Shown here: one piece after another, positions 26,221 to 35,669 of the stretch
Numbering within the stretch: the stretch's first letter is position 1
How the letters are laid out: each line of letters starts with the position of its first letter
Source: an uncultured Emergencia sp.
GTDB lineage: Bacteria; Bacillota; Clostridia; Peptostreptococcales; Anaerovoracaceae
Length of the DNA stretch: 64,000 bases
Direction: 5' to 3'
Assembly: GCA_904420065.1 (NCBI GenBank)
Contig: CAJFTU010000014.1
Location: 1-64,000, forward strand
The notes under the pieces: model-generated
What the model was told of the DNA's origin: nothing
What the model saw: only the letters and a program-made list of their open reading frames with translations
The model's database searches: none
Position numbers and translations under genes: made by a program

Positions 26221-27201
26221 TCATTCCATCAGATGGCATGCCACCCACCGGCCCGGCTGAACTTCTTTCAGCTCCGGAGACTCTTCCGCGCACCGCTTTG
26301 CAGCGTAAGGGCATCTGGTGCGGAAGTGGCAGCCGCTCGGCGGGTTAACAGGGCTTGGAATCTCGCCTGTCAGCATGTTCTTGGCTTCTTTTCTTACTTC
26401 GGGATCCGGAACAGGAACCGCTTCGAGCAGAAACTTGGTGTACGGATGGAGCGGTTCGGCGTAAATTTCCCGGGTAATACCCAGTTCGCATACCTTTCCG
26501 AGGAACATGACGCAGACCCGGTCGGAAAGATAGCGGACCACCGAAAGATCATGGGAGATGAACAGATAAGTCAGATTCATCTCTGCCTGCAGATCTCCAA
26601 GCAGATTGAGAATCTGCGACTGTATGGATACATCCAGAGCCGATACCGGCTCGTCGCAGATGATCAGGCGCGGCTTCAGCGCCAGCGCTCTGGCGATGCT
26701 GACTCTCTGTCTCTGACCTCCGGAAAATTGATGTGGGTACCGGTACATGAACTCGGGACGAATGCCGGTTTTTCTCAGCAGGTCCTCGACGACGGCCGTG
26801 TCTTCTTCTTTGGTCTTGTTGATCTTATGGGTGACCAGCGGTTCGGCGACGATGTCTCGGATCTTCAGCCGAGGATTCAGCGATGCGTAAGGATCCTGAA
26901 AGACCATCTGCATCTTTTTTCGCATATTTCGCATCTGTTCCGTGCTCAGCTCGCGCAGATCCTGTCCCTCGTAGATAACCCTTCCTCTGGTGGCCTCAAG
27001 GAGGCGGAGGATAAGTCGGCCCAGAGTGGATTTTCCGCAGCCGGATTCGCCGACGATACCCAGGGTTTCGCCCTCGTAGACCTTTAGGCTGACGTCGGTA
27101 ACCGCGTGAACGACGGTTTTCTTTTTGCTCCAGGAGCTGGAGACGGCATTAAATTCTTTCGTCAGTTCCTGTGTCTCAATCAGAATTTTTCTGTTTTCCA
27201 C
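26221..27201 (-). CDS. dppF: Oligopeptide/dipeptide ABC transporter ATP-binding protein (DppF/OppF)
   Basis: A 326-residue ATPase with Walker [10 protein letters not shown], signature [14 protein letters not shown], Walker B LIICDEP and the C-terminal oligopeptide-transporter extension ending in [12 protein letters not shown], a cysteine-rich stretch. The GTG start at 27201 lies inside the end of dppD, eight bases after AGGAGGT. It is the last gene of the five-gene minus-strand operon and pairs with DppD as the nucleotide-binding heterodimer. Confidence 0.93.
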   Translation of the reverse strand: MENRKILIETQELTKEFNAVSSSWSKKKTVVHAVTDVSLKVYEGETLGIVGESGCGKSTLGRLILRLLEATRGRVIYEGQDLRELSTEQMRNMRKKMQMVFQDPYASLNPRLKIRDIVAEPLVTHKINKTKEEDTAVVEDLLRKTGIRPEFMYRYPHQFSGGQRQRVSIARALALKPRLIICDEPVSALDVSIQSQILNLLGDLQAEMNLTYLFISHDLSVVRYLSDRVCVMFLGKVCELGITREIYAEPLHPYTKFLLEAVPVPDPEVRKEAKNMLTGEIPSPVNPPSGCHFRTRCPYAAKRCAEESPELKEVQPGRWVACHLME

Positions 27202-28183
27202 TCTCCATCACCTCCTTGTTGTAAAGAAAACATCTGACTTTGTGCCCGTCTTCCAATTCGTAGAGATCAGGCTGGTACATGGTGCAGATTTTCATCGCTT
27301 TGTCGCACCGAGGGCAGAAGCGGCAGCCCTTCGGCAGATTGAGCAGATTGGGAACCAATCCTCTGATCGTGTAGAGATGTTCTTTTACTTCTGTCATCTT
27401 AGGAATAGAGTTCATCAACCCGTAGGTGTACGGGTGAAGCGGATTCTTGAACAACGCTCTTACAGGAGCTTCTTCCATGATTTTTCCGGCGTACATGACG
27501 TAGACATAATCGCAGGATTCGGCGACTACGCCCAGGTTGTGGGTGATCATGATGATTGCTGTTCCCTGTTCCTTCTGAAGCTGATTCATCAGGTAGAGGA
27601 TCTGCGCTTCGATCGTTACATCGAGAGCGGTGGTCGGTTCGTCGGCGATCATCAGCATAGGGTTGCATATCATGGCCATACCGATCATGACTCTCTGCCG
27701 GAGTCCTCCGGAAAGCTGGTGGGGATAAGCGGAATAACGCTTTTCCGGTTCCGGGATACCCACCTTGCGGAAGATATCGATGACTCTTTCCCTGGCTTCT
27801 TCTTTTGAAACCTTCTGATGGATGAGAATTGCTTCCGAGACCTGTTTGCCGATGGTGTATACCGGATTCAGCGAGGTCATCGGTTCCTGGAAGATCATGG
27901 AGACCTTGTTTCCCCGGATATCATCCATTTCTCTTTTGCTCTTTTCAAGGAGATTTTCTCCGTCGAGGAGGATTTCTCCGTCTACTACGCGTCCGGGATA
28001 CTGGAGCAGCTGCATGACGGACATGGCGGTCATGCTCTTGCCGCAGCCGGATTCGCCGACCAGTCCTACGGCTTCCCCTTTTTTTACGGTGATGTCCACA
28101 CCGTCTACTGCGGGAACAATGCCTTTCGCTGTGAAGAACTGGGTTTTTAATCCTTTAATCTGAAAAATTGTGTCTTTACTCAT
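27176..28183 (-). CDS. dppD: Oligopeptide/dipeptide ABC transporter ATP-binding protein (DppD/OppD)
   Basis: A 335-residue ATPase with Walker [10 protein letters not shown], signature [14 protein letters not shown], Walker [13 protein letters not shown] and a C-terminal [14 protein letters not shown] segment that in relatives can hold an iron-sulfur cluster. It overlaps dppF by 26 bp and follows dppC by 17 bp. Confidence 0.93.
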   Translation of the reverse strand: MSKDTIFQIKGLKTQFFTAKGIVPAVDGVDITVKKGEAVGLVGESGCGKSMTAMSVMQLLQYPGRVVDGEILLDGENLLEKSKREMDDIRGNKVSMIFQEPMTSLNPVYTIGKQVSEAILIHQKVSKEEARERVIDIFRKVGIPEPEKRYSAYPHQLSGGLRQRVMIGMAMICNPMLMIADEPTTALDVTIEAQILYLMNQLQKEQGTAIIMITHNLGVVAESCDYVYVMYAGKIMEEAPVRALFKNPLHPYTYGLMNSIPKMTEVKEHLYTIRGLVPNLLNLPKGCRFCPRCDKAMKICTMYQPDLYELEDGHKVRCFLYNKEVMESGKQKNSD

Positions 28184-28200
28184 TCAATCACCGCCTTACC

Positions 28201-29190
28201 TCAATCCTTCAACGATGGATCCAGTTTGTCTCTGAGCGCGTCTCCAAGGAAGTTGAAGGCGACAACCAGAATCAGAATCATGATGCCGGGAGATAGGGTG
28301 GCTACCGGTGTAGTGGAAAGAAATTTCTTGGATTGATAAACCATCAGACCCCAGCTGGTTGAAGGCGGCTGTGCGCCGATGCCGAGGAAGGACAGGCTGG
28401 ACTCAGTCAGAATATTGCCGGGAACGTTCATGGTAAAGAGAACGATCAGCGTAGGAATGCAGTTCGGCAAGATGTGGCGGATGATGATTTTGCTTCGCTT
28501 TACGCCGATAGAAGTAGCGGCTTCCACGTATTCCTTTTCGCGGAGCGACAGGACTTCGGAGCGAACCACACGAGCGGTGCCCGCCCAGCTGACAAAGCTC
28601 AGCGCGATGAATATGGTCAAAAGGCCGTTTCCTATGGTGTAAGAGATCAGCATGGCCAACAGCAGCGACGGGAAAGCCATCAGCACATCGGCGATACGCA
28701 TGATGACGGCATCCACCTTGCCTCCGATAAACCCGGCGATCAGGCCGAGCGCCGTACCGATAACCATGGAAATTGCCGTCGGAATCAAACCGACCAGCAG
28801 AGATACTCTTCCGCCGTACAGCATGCGGCTGAATACGTCTCTCCCGTAGGAGTCCGTTCCGAGCCAGTGTTCTGCAGACGGTCCGTCAAGCCGGTCGGAA
28901 AGGCTCTGCACGTACGGATCGCAGGGCGCGACGATTGGCGCGAAGATAGTAGCCAGGCAGAAGACAATAATGATAATGGCGGACACCAGCGCAAGCTTGT
29001 TGTGCCGGAATATGCTGAAAATCTTTTCTTTCAGCGATTCATCAGGAGCGATTTCCGCTTCTGCGGACTCTTCTATGACCACGGGGTCTGTGGCGTCTTT
29101 TGGAATCCAGTCGCTTCCTTCCATAGGGAAACCTTCTGCAATTCGCTGGGCGGCAACGTCGGCAGCCCGGTTCATTTTTTTGAATAACAT
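28201..29190 (-). CDS. dppC: Peptide ABC transporter permease (DppC/OppC)
   Basis: A 329-residue permease with an extended cytosolic N-terminus of about 70 residues, six transmembrane segments and the EAA-type loop VEAATSIGVKRSKIIIRHILPN. LGTDSYGRDVFSRMLYG is the typical OppC motif. It forms the channel with DppB. Confidence 0.92.
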   Translation of the reverse strand: MLFKKMNRAADVAAQRIAEGFPMEGSDWIPKDATDPVVIEESAEAEIAPDESLKEKIFSIFRHNKLALVSAIIIIVFCLATIFAPIVAPCDPYVQSLSDRLDGPSAEHWLGTDSYGRDVFSRMLYGGRVSLLVGLIPTAISMVIGTALGLIAGFIGGKVDAVIMRIADVLMAFPSLLLAMLISYTIGNGLLTIFIALSFVSWAGTARVVRSEVLSLREKEYVEAATSIGVKRSKIIIRHILPNCIPTLIVLFTMNVPGNILTESSLSFLGIGAQPPSTSWGLMVYQSKKFLSTTPVATLSPGIMILILVVAFNFLGDALRDKLDPSLKD

Positions 29191-29201
29191 GATAAATCCT
29201 C

Positions 29202-30122
29202 CTACTGCTCGCGAATCTTCGGGTCAAGGAACGAATAAAGTATGTCCGCAACCAGGTTTCCGATGATGATGATCATGGTAGAAAAGATTACGGAACCCTG
29301 AAGGAGCGGCATATCCCGGGTGTTTACCGCGGATACCATCAGCTGGCCGATTCCTCCGATACCGAAAACCGATTCGGTGATCACGGCGCCGGAGAGCAGG
29401 CTGGCAAACTGCATGGCCATCATGGTGACAACGGGAATCATGGCGTTTTTCAGTCCGTGTTTGACGACAACCATGCTCTCGATGAGCCCTTTTGCCCGAG
29501 CCGTTCGGATATAATCGTTTTTCATGATTCCGAGCAGGCTGGAGCGGGTGAGACGGGCGATCGTTCCCGAAGAAGACCAGCCCAGTATGATGGCGGGCAG
29601 GATCATGTGAGCAGGCGTTGAGTAGCCGGAAATCGGCAGCCAACCCAGCGTGTAGCCGAAGATGAATTGAAGCAGCATGGCGCCCCAGAATACCGGAAGG
29701 GAAATTCCCACCAGAGAGAATCCCATCAGAGTACGATCGAGAAGGGTATCCTTCTTAATCGCGGAGACAATTCCGGCGGGAATTCCGATAATCCAGGCGA
29801 CAAGCGCGGAGGTTATGGCCAGTTTCAACGTATTGGGGAATGCCTCGGCAATAAGTGAGGAAATCGGTCTGCTCAGCTTATAGGAGGTTCCCAGGTCTCC
29901 TGAGAGTGCATCCACTATGTAGTCACAGAAGCGGACGAGAACCGGCCGGTTCAGGCCCATTTCCTCCGTAACTCGTTCGATAACCGCCGGATTAGCCTTT
30001 TCGCCCATCATTACGGACACAGGGTTTCCGGGCAGAACCTGAAGCATCAGGAATACGATCAGGACGACGGCGATCATCAACGGGATGGAAATCAGGATGC
30101 GTTTAACGATATATTTAAGCAT
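29202..30122 (-). CDS. dppB: Peptide ABC transporter permease (DppB/OppB)
   Basis: A 306-residue permease. It begins MLKYIVKRILISIPLM, with the conserved PGNPV segment, and carries the EAA loop IRTARAKGLIESMVVVKHGLKNAMIPV. The start at 30122 is chosen because GGAAAGGAAG precedes it. A perfect 11-bp stem lies between this gene and dppA and may set their relative expression. Confidence 0.92.
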   Translation of the reverse strand: MLKYIVKRILISIPLMIAVVLIVFLMLQVLPGNPVSVMMGEKANPAVIERVTEEMGLNRPVLVRFCDYIVDALSGDLGTSYKLSRPISSLIAEAFPNTLKLAITSALVAWIIGIPAGIVSAIKKDTLLDRTLMGFSLVGISLPVFWGAMLLQFIFGYTLGWLPISGYSTPAHMILPAIILGWSSSGTIARLTRSSLLGIMKNDYIRTARAKGLIESMVVVKHGLKNAMIPVVTMMAMQFASLLSGAVITESVFGIGGIGQLMVSAVNTRDMPLLQGSVIFSTMIIIIGNLVADILYSFLDPKIREQ

Positions 30123-30180
30123 TATGTCTTCTTCCTTTCCATTCGAAACGGACATCGATGCCGGCGCAGTATCAAAGTGA

Positions 30181-30220
30181 TAAAGGGATTAACCTCACCA
30201 CCTTGAAGATAATCCCTTTA
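30181..30220 (-). other. Intercistronic stem-loop between dppA and dppB
   Basis: TAAAGGGATTA (30181-30191) and TAATCCCTTTA (30210-30220) form a perfect 11-bp stem with an 18-nt loop. There is no T run on the minus strand, so it is more likely an mRNA-stabilising or processing hairpin after the abundant binding-protein message than a full terminator. Confidence 0.6.
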
Positions 30221-30288
30221 TATTTACGATTATAACTGCCGAGGTATGCTGTCCGTGCAGCACGTTTATGCTTAATTATTTGTTTGTC

Positions 30289-31959
30289 TTATTCACCTGA
30301 AGTTTCAAGCGATACCGAATAGTAGCTGCAGTCGCCCCATCCGGCCCAGTGTGGTACGAATCCTTTAACACGGTCCTGAACGACTCTGATCTTTTCTGCG
30401 TGGAACAGAGGGATCCAGGCTGCGTCGTCCTGAATAACCAGTTTTTCAAGATCCTGATATTCTTTTATACGTTCTTCTTCGTCGGTGATATGTCTTGCGG
30501 CTTCGATCCTCTTGATTGCGTCGGTGTTGGAATAGTTGAAGGATCTCGATTTGTTGTTCGACGAAGCGAAGAAGGTGTAGATGAAGTTATCCGGATCATT
30601 GAAGTCGCCGTACCAGGTCGACATGTACATCGGGAGTTCGCCCGTAGCGCGGATATCGTACCAGGAAGCTTCGTCCATCTGTTCGATCGTCACATTTACG
30701 CCGATTTCTGCTAACTGAGCCTGGATGATTTCGTTGAGCTCGAGGGTTGAGCTGTCGTCGGCCGTCTGCGTGATCGTCATATCGAATCCGTCGGCATAGC
30801 CCGTTTCAGCGAGGAGCTCTTTTGCAGCTTCCGGATCGTATGGAATTTCTTCCAGATTTTCGTTGTAACCGGTCAATCCCGGCGGATAAATACCGTTGGC
30901 GTTTTCACCTGTGCCTTCGTACATCTCTTCGCGGATGGTATCCCTGTCGATAGCCATCTGCAGCGCTTTTCTGACTCTTACGTCGTCGAACGGTTCGATG
31001 TTTTCGTTGATGGAGAGATAGGAGGTACCCAGGGTGATCTTGGATACGATATTGTCTTTCCATTCGTCTGATTCGGTGTATTCCGGAATCAGATGTCTTG
31101 CGTTGTCCAGATCGAAGATGTCGATCTGACCCGAGTCGAAGAGCATCTTTTCTGTCTCGGCGTCAGGGACGACTTTGATCAGGATACCGTCGATTTCCGG
31201 AGCGCCTCTCCAATAATCCTCGTTTGCTTCAAGGTAGATGTAGTCGTTGAGTACCCACTCTTTGAGGATAAACGGGCCGGAGCCGATAGTGGCTTCCGGT
31301 TCTGCGCCGAAGACGGTGTTGGCAGGACCGCCGCCTTCTTCGTCAGCTGCTTCGCAGGCTTCTCTGTTGAGAATTGACCAGCCCGGAACGCTGAGAGTTG
31401 CCAGGAACGGCGCGTAGGAATCGTTCAGCACGATATCGAAATTGTAATCGTCATGAATGATAATTCCTTTGCCCTCTACGGACTCCGCTCTACCGTCGAG
31501 AACGTCCTGAGCGCCGACGATCATATCCATCCAGCTGCTGTTGAGCGCCGCTCTTTCAGGGTCCAGCATGCTGTCCACCGTGTATAGAACGTCGTCAGAG
31601 GTGACTTCTTCTCCATTGGTGAATTTTACACCTTGGCGCAGGTGCATGGAGTAGGTTTTCCCGTCTTTAGAGATTTCCCAGGATTCCGCCAACCCCGGTT
31701 CCAGCTCGTAACCGCCGTCCTCGGTGGAAACGGTTGTAACCAGTGTGTCAAAGATGTTCAGCGGAATGATGTAGTCGGCCGTAGTCTGGCGCGGATCGCC
31801 GGATTCGCATTCGTGGTCGTAGGTTATACGAAGAACGTTTTCGCCGAATCCGTCGTCGTAGGACGTGCTTCCGCTTCCGCCGCTGTCTCCGCCGCAGCCG
31901 GTGAAACAGCCGATCAGCATCACAGCAGAAAGCAGGGTTACAAATAATTTCTTTCTCAT
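30289..31959 (-). CDS. dppA: Peptide ABC transporter substrate-binding lipoprotein
   Basis: A 556-residue family 5 solute-binding protein with lipoprotein signal (LIGCFTGCGG) and the SBP_bac_5 pattern: LRITYDHECESGDPRQ, LEPGLAESWEISKDGKTYSMHLRQGVKFTNGEEVTSDDV, and VRKALQMAIDRDTI. It would capture peptides outside the membrane for DppB/C/D/F. A GGAGG-containing ribosome binding site precedes the ATG. First gene of the operon. Confidence 0.93.
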   Translation of the reverse strand: MRKKLFVTLLSAVMLIGCFTGCGGDSGGSGSTSYDDGFGENVLRITYDHECESGDPRQTTADYIIPLNIFDTLVTTVSTEDGGYELEPGLAESWEISKDGKTYSMHLRQGVKFTNGEEVTSDDVLYTVDSMLDPERAALNSSWMDMIVGAQDVLDGRAESVEGKGIIIHDDYNFDIVLNDSYAPFLATLSVPGWSILNREACEAADEEGGGPANTVFGAEPEATIGSGPFILKEWVLNDYIYLEANEDYWRGAPEIDGILIKVVPDAETEKMLFDSGQIDIFDLDNARHLIPEYTESDEWKDNIVSKITLGTSYLSINENIEPFDDVRVRKALQMAIDRDTIREEMYEGTGENANGIYPPGLTGYNENLEEIPYDPEAAKELLAETGYADGFDMTITQTADDSSTLELNEIIQAQLAEIGVNVTIEQMDEASWYDIRATGELPMYMSTWYGDFNDPDNFIYTFFASSNNKSRSFNYSNTDAIKRIEAARHITDEEERIKEYQDLEKLVIQDDAAWIPLFHAEKIRVVQDRVKGFVPHWAGWGDCSYYSVSLETSGE

Positions 31960-32005
31960 TTTCTTTTTCTTGCCTCCTTGATTGTTGCTTGCGTTACTTC
32001 CATTC

Positions 32006-32034
32006 TATACAACAGGATAATGTTTTATGATCAA
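32006..32034 (-). promoter_or_regulatory. Possible promoter of the dpp operon
   Basis: On the minus strand TTGATC (32034-32029), 17 bp, TGTATA (32011-32006); an overlapping TATAGA/TAGAAT could serve as an alternative -10. Confidence 0.35.
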
Positions 32035-32232
32035 TAGAATTGAGCGATTTTTATGCTATTTCTGAAAAATATGAAATTTTAATGAAAAATCTCAGGAGGC
32101 TGGAACAACGATAAACGAGATTTATACCGGATACAACCGATTCGCGAACTGTTCCTCGGAAGTTTGGGCTGGAGAGGGCAGAATAGGCGGTGATTGTGGA
32201 ATTTTACCGGAGAAAGTAGTACAATATAGGCT

Positions 32233-33102
32233 ATGGAAGAGAAAAAGAGAACACAACTTTACATCGGCTGTCACCTTTCTTCTGCGGGAGGGTTTGCAGC
32301 TATGGGACAGAGCGCCCTCAGCATCGGCGCCAATACCTTCGCCTTCTTTACCAGAAATCCCCGGGGCGGAAAAGCGAAGGCTATCGACCCCGGGGACGCA
32401 GAGAAACTTCGCAACGTTTTGGCCGAACACGGATTCGGAAGGCTGGTCGCCCACGCGCCCTATACGCTGAATCCCTGCTCCGCCTCGGAAAAGACCAGGG
32501 AATTTGCTCATATGGCTATGAAAGAAGATCTCGAGAGGATGGAATATCTTCCGGGAAATTACTACAACTTTCATCCCGGAAGTCATGTAGGACAGGGAAG
32601 AGAAGCCGGCATAGAGATGATCAGCCGGATGCTCAACGAGATCATGCGGCCGGATCAGTCCACGACGATTCTGCTGGAAACCATGGCCGGAAAGGGCAGC
32701 GAAATCGGCGGCCGATTTGAAGATCTGGCGGAGATCATTTCCCGGGTAGAATGCCGGGAGAAGATCGGCGTTTGTCTGGACACCTGTCACGTCAGCGACG
32801 GAGGTTACGATATTGCCGGTAATTTAGAGGAGGTACTGGGCGAGTTTGACCGCGTGATCGGACTGGACAGGCTGAAGGCTTTGCACATCAATGACAGTTT
32901 GAATCCTCCGGGCGCCCGGAAGGACAGGCACGCCCGAATCGGAGAAGGAACGCTGGGGTTTGCGGCCATATGCGACGTGATTTGCCATCCGGCTCTGCAG
33001 GGGCTGCCGTGCATACTGGAAACGCCTCAGGAGGATCTGCAAGGATATAAGGAAGAAATACAAAAGTTGAGAAAGGAATGGGAAAAAAGAAATGGAAATT
33101 AA
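32233..33102 (+). CDS. nfo: Deoxyribonuclease IV (endonuclease IV)
   Basis: A 289-residue TIM-barrel AP endonuclease for base-excision repair. Three-zinc ligands are visible in IGCHLSSAGGF, VAHAPYTLN, NFHPGSHVG, LLETMAGKGSE, VCLDTCHVSDGGYD, LHINDS and the RHARIGEGTLGF box. Length is normal. Its last bases overlap the butyrate kinase start by 11 bp. The coupling to a metabolic gene is probably only genome packing. Confidence 0.93.
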   Translation: MEEKKRTQLYIGCHLSSAGGFAAMGQSALSIGANTFAFFTRNPRGGKAKAIDPGDAEKLRNVLAEHGFGRLVAHAPYTLNPCSASEKTREFAHMAMKEDLERMEYLPGNYYNFHPGSHVGQGREAGIEMISRMLNEIMRPDQSTTILLETMAGKGSEIGGRFEDLAEIISRVECREKIGVCLDTCHVSDGGYDIAGNLEEVLGEFDRVIGLDRLKALHINDSLNPPGARKDRHARIGEGTLGFAAICDVICHPALQGLPCILETPQEDLQGYKEEIQKLRKEWEKRNGN

Positions 33103-34162
33103 AGATGTTCTGGTAATCAATCCGGGATCTACGTCGACAAAGATCGCTATCTTTACGGAAGGCGGGAGCAAACTGCTCTTTGAAACCAACATCGTCCACG
33201 ATGAAGGAAAGGTTCTGTCCTTCCCTGACGTGGCCTCGCAGAAGGACTACAGAAAAGAAACGGTGCTGGAATACCTGCGGAAGCAGGACTACGACTTGTC
33301 CAGGCTTTCTGCCGTGGTAGGCCGGGGCGGAATGATCATCGGACTGAAGAGCGGCGGATATGCGATCAACGAAAGACTCTACGAGAAGATGGCGAGTCCG
33401 GAGCTTCCGCAGCACGCATCCAGCCTGGGCGCACTGGTAGCTTATCCTATCGCTCAGGAACTGGGGATTCCTTCGTTTATTTACGATTCAACTATGGGCT
33501 GCGATCTTCTGGATACTGTCAAGATTACCGGCATTGCGGAAATAGAAAAGTACGGGGCTACCCACCTGCTTAATTCCCGGGCGCAGGCTATGAAGTACGC
33601 GGCGTCTGTCGGACGGGATTATAAGGAGATGCAGATCATCGTCTGCCACATGGGCGGCGGAATTACAGCTAACGCCTGGAAGGGCGGAAAGGTAGTCGAT
33701 GTGGCTTCCTATGACGACGGACCGATGGGACCGGAACGATCCGGCGGGGTTCCTCTTCTCCTGTTCAACAAGCTCTGTTTCGACGGAAAGCATACTCAGG
33801 CCGATATGGAAAAACTGATCAGCGGAAAAGGCGGAATCTATTCCTATCTGGGGACCAAGGACTGCAGGGAAGTAGAGAAAATGATCCAAGACGGCGACGA
33901 GCGGGCGAAGCTGGTCTATGAAGCCATGGCTCTGCAGGTAGGCAAAGCGATAGCCGGTCTTTCCTGTACACTTGAAGGGAAGGTTGATGTCATCATCCTC
34001 ACCGGCGGCGTTGCCCATTCCAGGATGCTGACCGATATGATCAAAGGATTCTGCGGTCATATCGGAAAGATCGAGATCATGCCGGGAGAAAGCGAGATGG
34101 AGGCCCTGGCATCGGGCGCCTGCCGCATGCTCCGGGGTGAAGAAGAAGCAAAAGAATATTGA
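33092..34162 (+). CDS. buk: Butyrate kinase
   Basis: A 356-residue ASKHA kinase, converting butyryl-phosphate + ADP to butyrate + ATP. It shows the N-terminal phosphate loop INPGSTSTKIAIF, GRGGMIIGLKSGGYAIN, the HMGGGITANAW adenosine segment and ILTGGVAHS. Length fits Buk and branched-chain relatives. No phosphotransbutyrylase gene is adjacent, so its partner must lie elsewhere. Isobutyrate or other short acids are alternative substrates. Confidence 0.92.
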   Translation: MEIKDVLVINPGSTSTKIAIFTEGGSKLLFETNIVHDEGKVLSFPDVASQKDYRKETVLEYLRKQDYDLSRLSAVVGRGGMIIGLKSGGYAINERLYEKMASPELPQHASSLGALVAYPIAQELGIPSFIYDSTMGCDLLDTVKITGIAEIEKYGATHLLNSRAQAMKYAASVGRDYKEMQIIVCHMGGGITANAWKGGKVVDVASYDDGPMGPERSGGVPLLLFNKLCFDGKHTQADMEKLISGKGGIYSYLGTKDCREVEKMIQDGDERAKLVYEAMALQVGKAIAGLSCTLEGKVDVIILTGGVAHSRMLTDMIKGFCGHIGKIEIMPGESEMEALASGACRMLRGEEEAKEY

Positions 34163-34185
34163 TGGCGAAATGATGCTGTTTTCAC

Positions 34186-34225
34186 GCTGCGGGAAAAAGA
34201 GATCTCTCTTTCCCGCAGCTTTTTT
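34186..34225 (+). terminator. Terminator of buk
   Basis: GCTGCGGGAAA (34186-34196) pairs with TTTCCCGCAGC, followed by a T run to 34225. Confidence 0.85.
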
Positions 34226-34240
34226 GGCGCTTTAGCGGGA

Positions 34241-34298
34241 ATAAAGAAGCTGCTGCTCCAGTCGATTTTTGGTCAAACTGTGCGACAGCTTCTTTTAT
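34241..34298 (+). other. Large-loop stem after the buk terminator
   Basis: ATAAAGAAGCTG (34241-34252) can pair with CAGCTTCTTTTAT (34286-34298) with one bulged base and a 33-nt loop. It could be a second terminator or part of a small RNA. The stretch 34299-34440 shows nothing else. Confidence 0.3.
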
Positions 34299-34440
34299 TA
34301 TGGGCCACGATCAGAAAATGGACTGGACGCAGTCCAGCCGCCTGTGAGCCGTCTGTTGAGCGGACCGCGGAAACGATCGTTGGTGGGCGGTTGCTTTCGG
34401 GTCTTGTTCTTATATCCAGGTTTTGTCTTTGAGGTCGATC

Positions 34441-34746
34441 TGCCATATCGGACCAATTTTCCTTTGTTTCAGACGGCAAAATAAGGAAGGGAAGCGGAGA
34501 AATGCCATACGGCGTGTGTTTTTTTCTGTTTCAGACGGATTTTTTCCATGATCCGCTCGTAGAGCAGAAGAATTGCAGAGGGAATCCGTCTATCTGTATA
34601 AGGTGATGTTTACCTGTAGTGGCCTTCTTTATGGGAACTGTGGATTCGCCGTCTGAAAAAAAGAAAAAATAAACGAGTATGGCATTTTTCTTCTTTTTTG
34701 TGTTTGCCCGGCGTCTGAAATAGAAAAAAATTTATGCGATATGGCG
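34441..34746. repeat. Intergenic array A: four 36-bp units, two direct then two inverted
   Basis: The gene-free 692 bp between buk and the next gene contain four units that start with YGCCATA and end with TTTCAGACGS, with 19 variable, mostly T-rich bases between. Direct units lie at 34441-34476 and 34503-34538; inverted units at 34649-34684 and 34711-34746. Each neighbouring pair is 26 bp apart and the centre is 110 bp. An equivalent array is at 47893-48197. No open reading frame or transposase is associated. Function unknown. Confidence 0.85.
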
Positions 34747-34855
34747 AATCCAGAGTTAAATGTGTTTTTTCTTCTGCAGAGGAAAAGAAGCGTGCAATTT
34801 ATTTTCAAAAATGGTAAAATAATACAAAAATAGAAGAAAATAAAAAGGAGGATAA

Positions 34856-35653
34856 ATGATCGATTTTGCCATGCTGATTGAAGAAGAATTAGAACATCAG
34901 AGAAAGCTGTATGCGGAAAGCCGCAGGCTTCTCCAAAGAGCCCCCGACGGGGCTTTGAGAAAAAGAAAACGAAAAGAAGGAGCGGCTTTTTACCTGTATT
35001 ATAAAGAGAACGGGCGGGTACATGAAAAAAACATTACAGAAAACAAAGAGCTGATTGAACGCCTGCTGAAAAAAAGGATACAGAAAAAGATAAGAGATAC
35101 GGCAAAGAAGAACTGCAGATATCTGGAAATGCTGAGCTGCAGATACGCTTCCAATGATCTGCCGGCTGTGTTGGAGACGCTTCCAAGATGCTACCGCGAT
35201 GCTTCTGTCATGTTGAGCGAAGCCAAAGCGATTTTTCAGAAGAACATGCAGCGACAGGGCTGCTTTGACCCTGCCGTGCATATTCACGAAACCGCATCCG
35301 GACTGTGGGTGCGGTCGAAATCCGAAGTGATCATCGCCAATTCTCTGACTTCCTACAACATCCCCTTTTACTATGAAAAAGAGTTTCCGCACAGGACAGA
35401 GGATGGCAGGCGGATCTGGCCGGACTTTACTTTTGAGCTGCCTTCCGGGGAAGAAAAGCTCTGGGAACATCTCGGACTGATGAACAACCCGGAATACTGC
35501 ATTCACAACGCGTATAAGCTGAATCAGTATCAGCTGAACGGATTTTATATCGGACGAAATTTAATCATCACCCAAGATGACTGCAAGGGAAACTGCAGCA
35601 GTGGGTTTATCGATGAAACCATTCGATTGCATCTCCTTCCGTATTATCGCTGA
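34856..35653 (+). CDS. PD-(D/E)XK nuclease-like protein of unknown role
   Basis: A 265-residue protein. The first 130 residues are basic and helical (RKRKRKEG, LLKKRIQKKIRDTAKKN), suggesting nucleic-acid contact. The C-terminal half has WVRSKSEVIIANSL, IPFYYEKEFP, IWPDFTF and LWEHLGLM, which together look like a restriction-endonuclease-type fold: an early acidic residue, PD, then an E-x-x-(K/H/G)-like strand. The canonical lysine is not evident, so catalysis is uncertain. A strong AAGGAGG site precedes the ATG. The direct neighbour upstream is the repeat array at 34441-34746; a functional link is only a possibility. It converges with the phosphomutase gene. Confidence 0.6.
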   Translation: MIDFAMLIEEELEHQRKLYAESRRLLQRAPDGALRKRKRKEGAAFYLYYKENGRVHEKNITENKELIERLLKKRIQKKIRDTAKKNCRYLEMLSCRYASNDLPAVLETLPRCYRDASVMLSEAKAIFQKNMQRQGCFDPAVHIHETASGLWVRSKSEVIIANSLTSYNIPFYYEKEFPHRTEDGRRIWPDFTFELPSGEEKLWEHLGLMNNPEYCIHNAYKLNQYQLNGFYIGRNLIITQDDCKGNCSSGFIDETIRLHLLPYYR

Positions 35654-35669
35654 TGCGAACAGACGAGAG

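Noticed and set aside
34441-34746. CRISPR array
   Set aside because: Regular spacing is present, but only the ends of the 36-bp units are conserved, orientation switches halfway and there are just four units with no cas genes.
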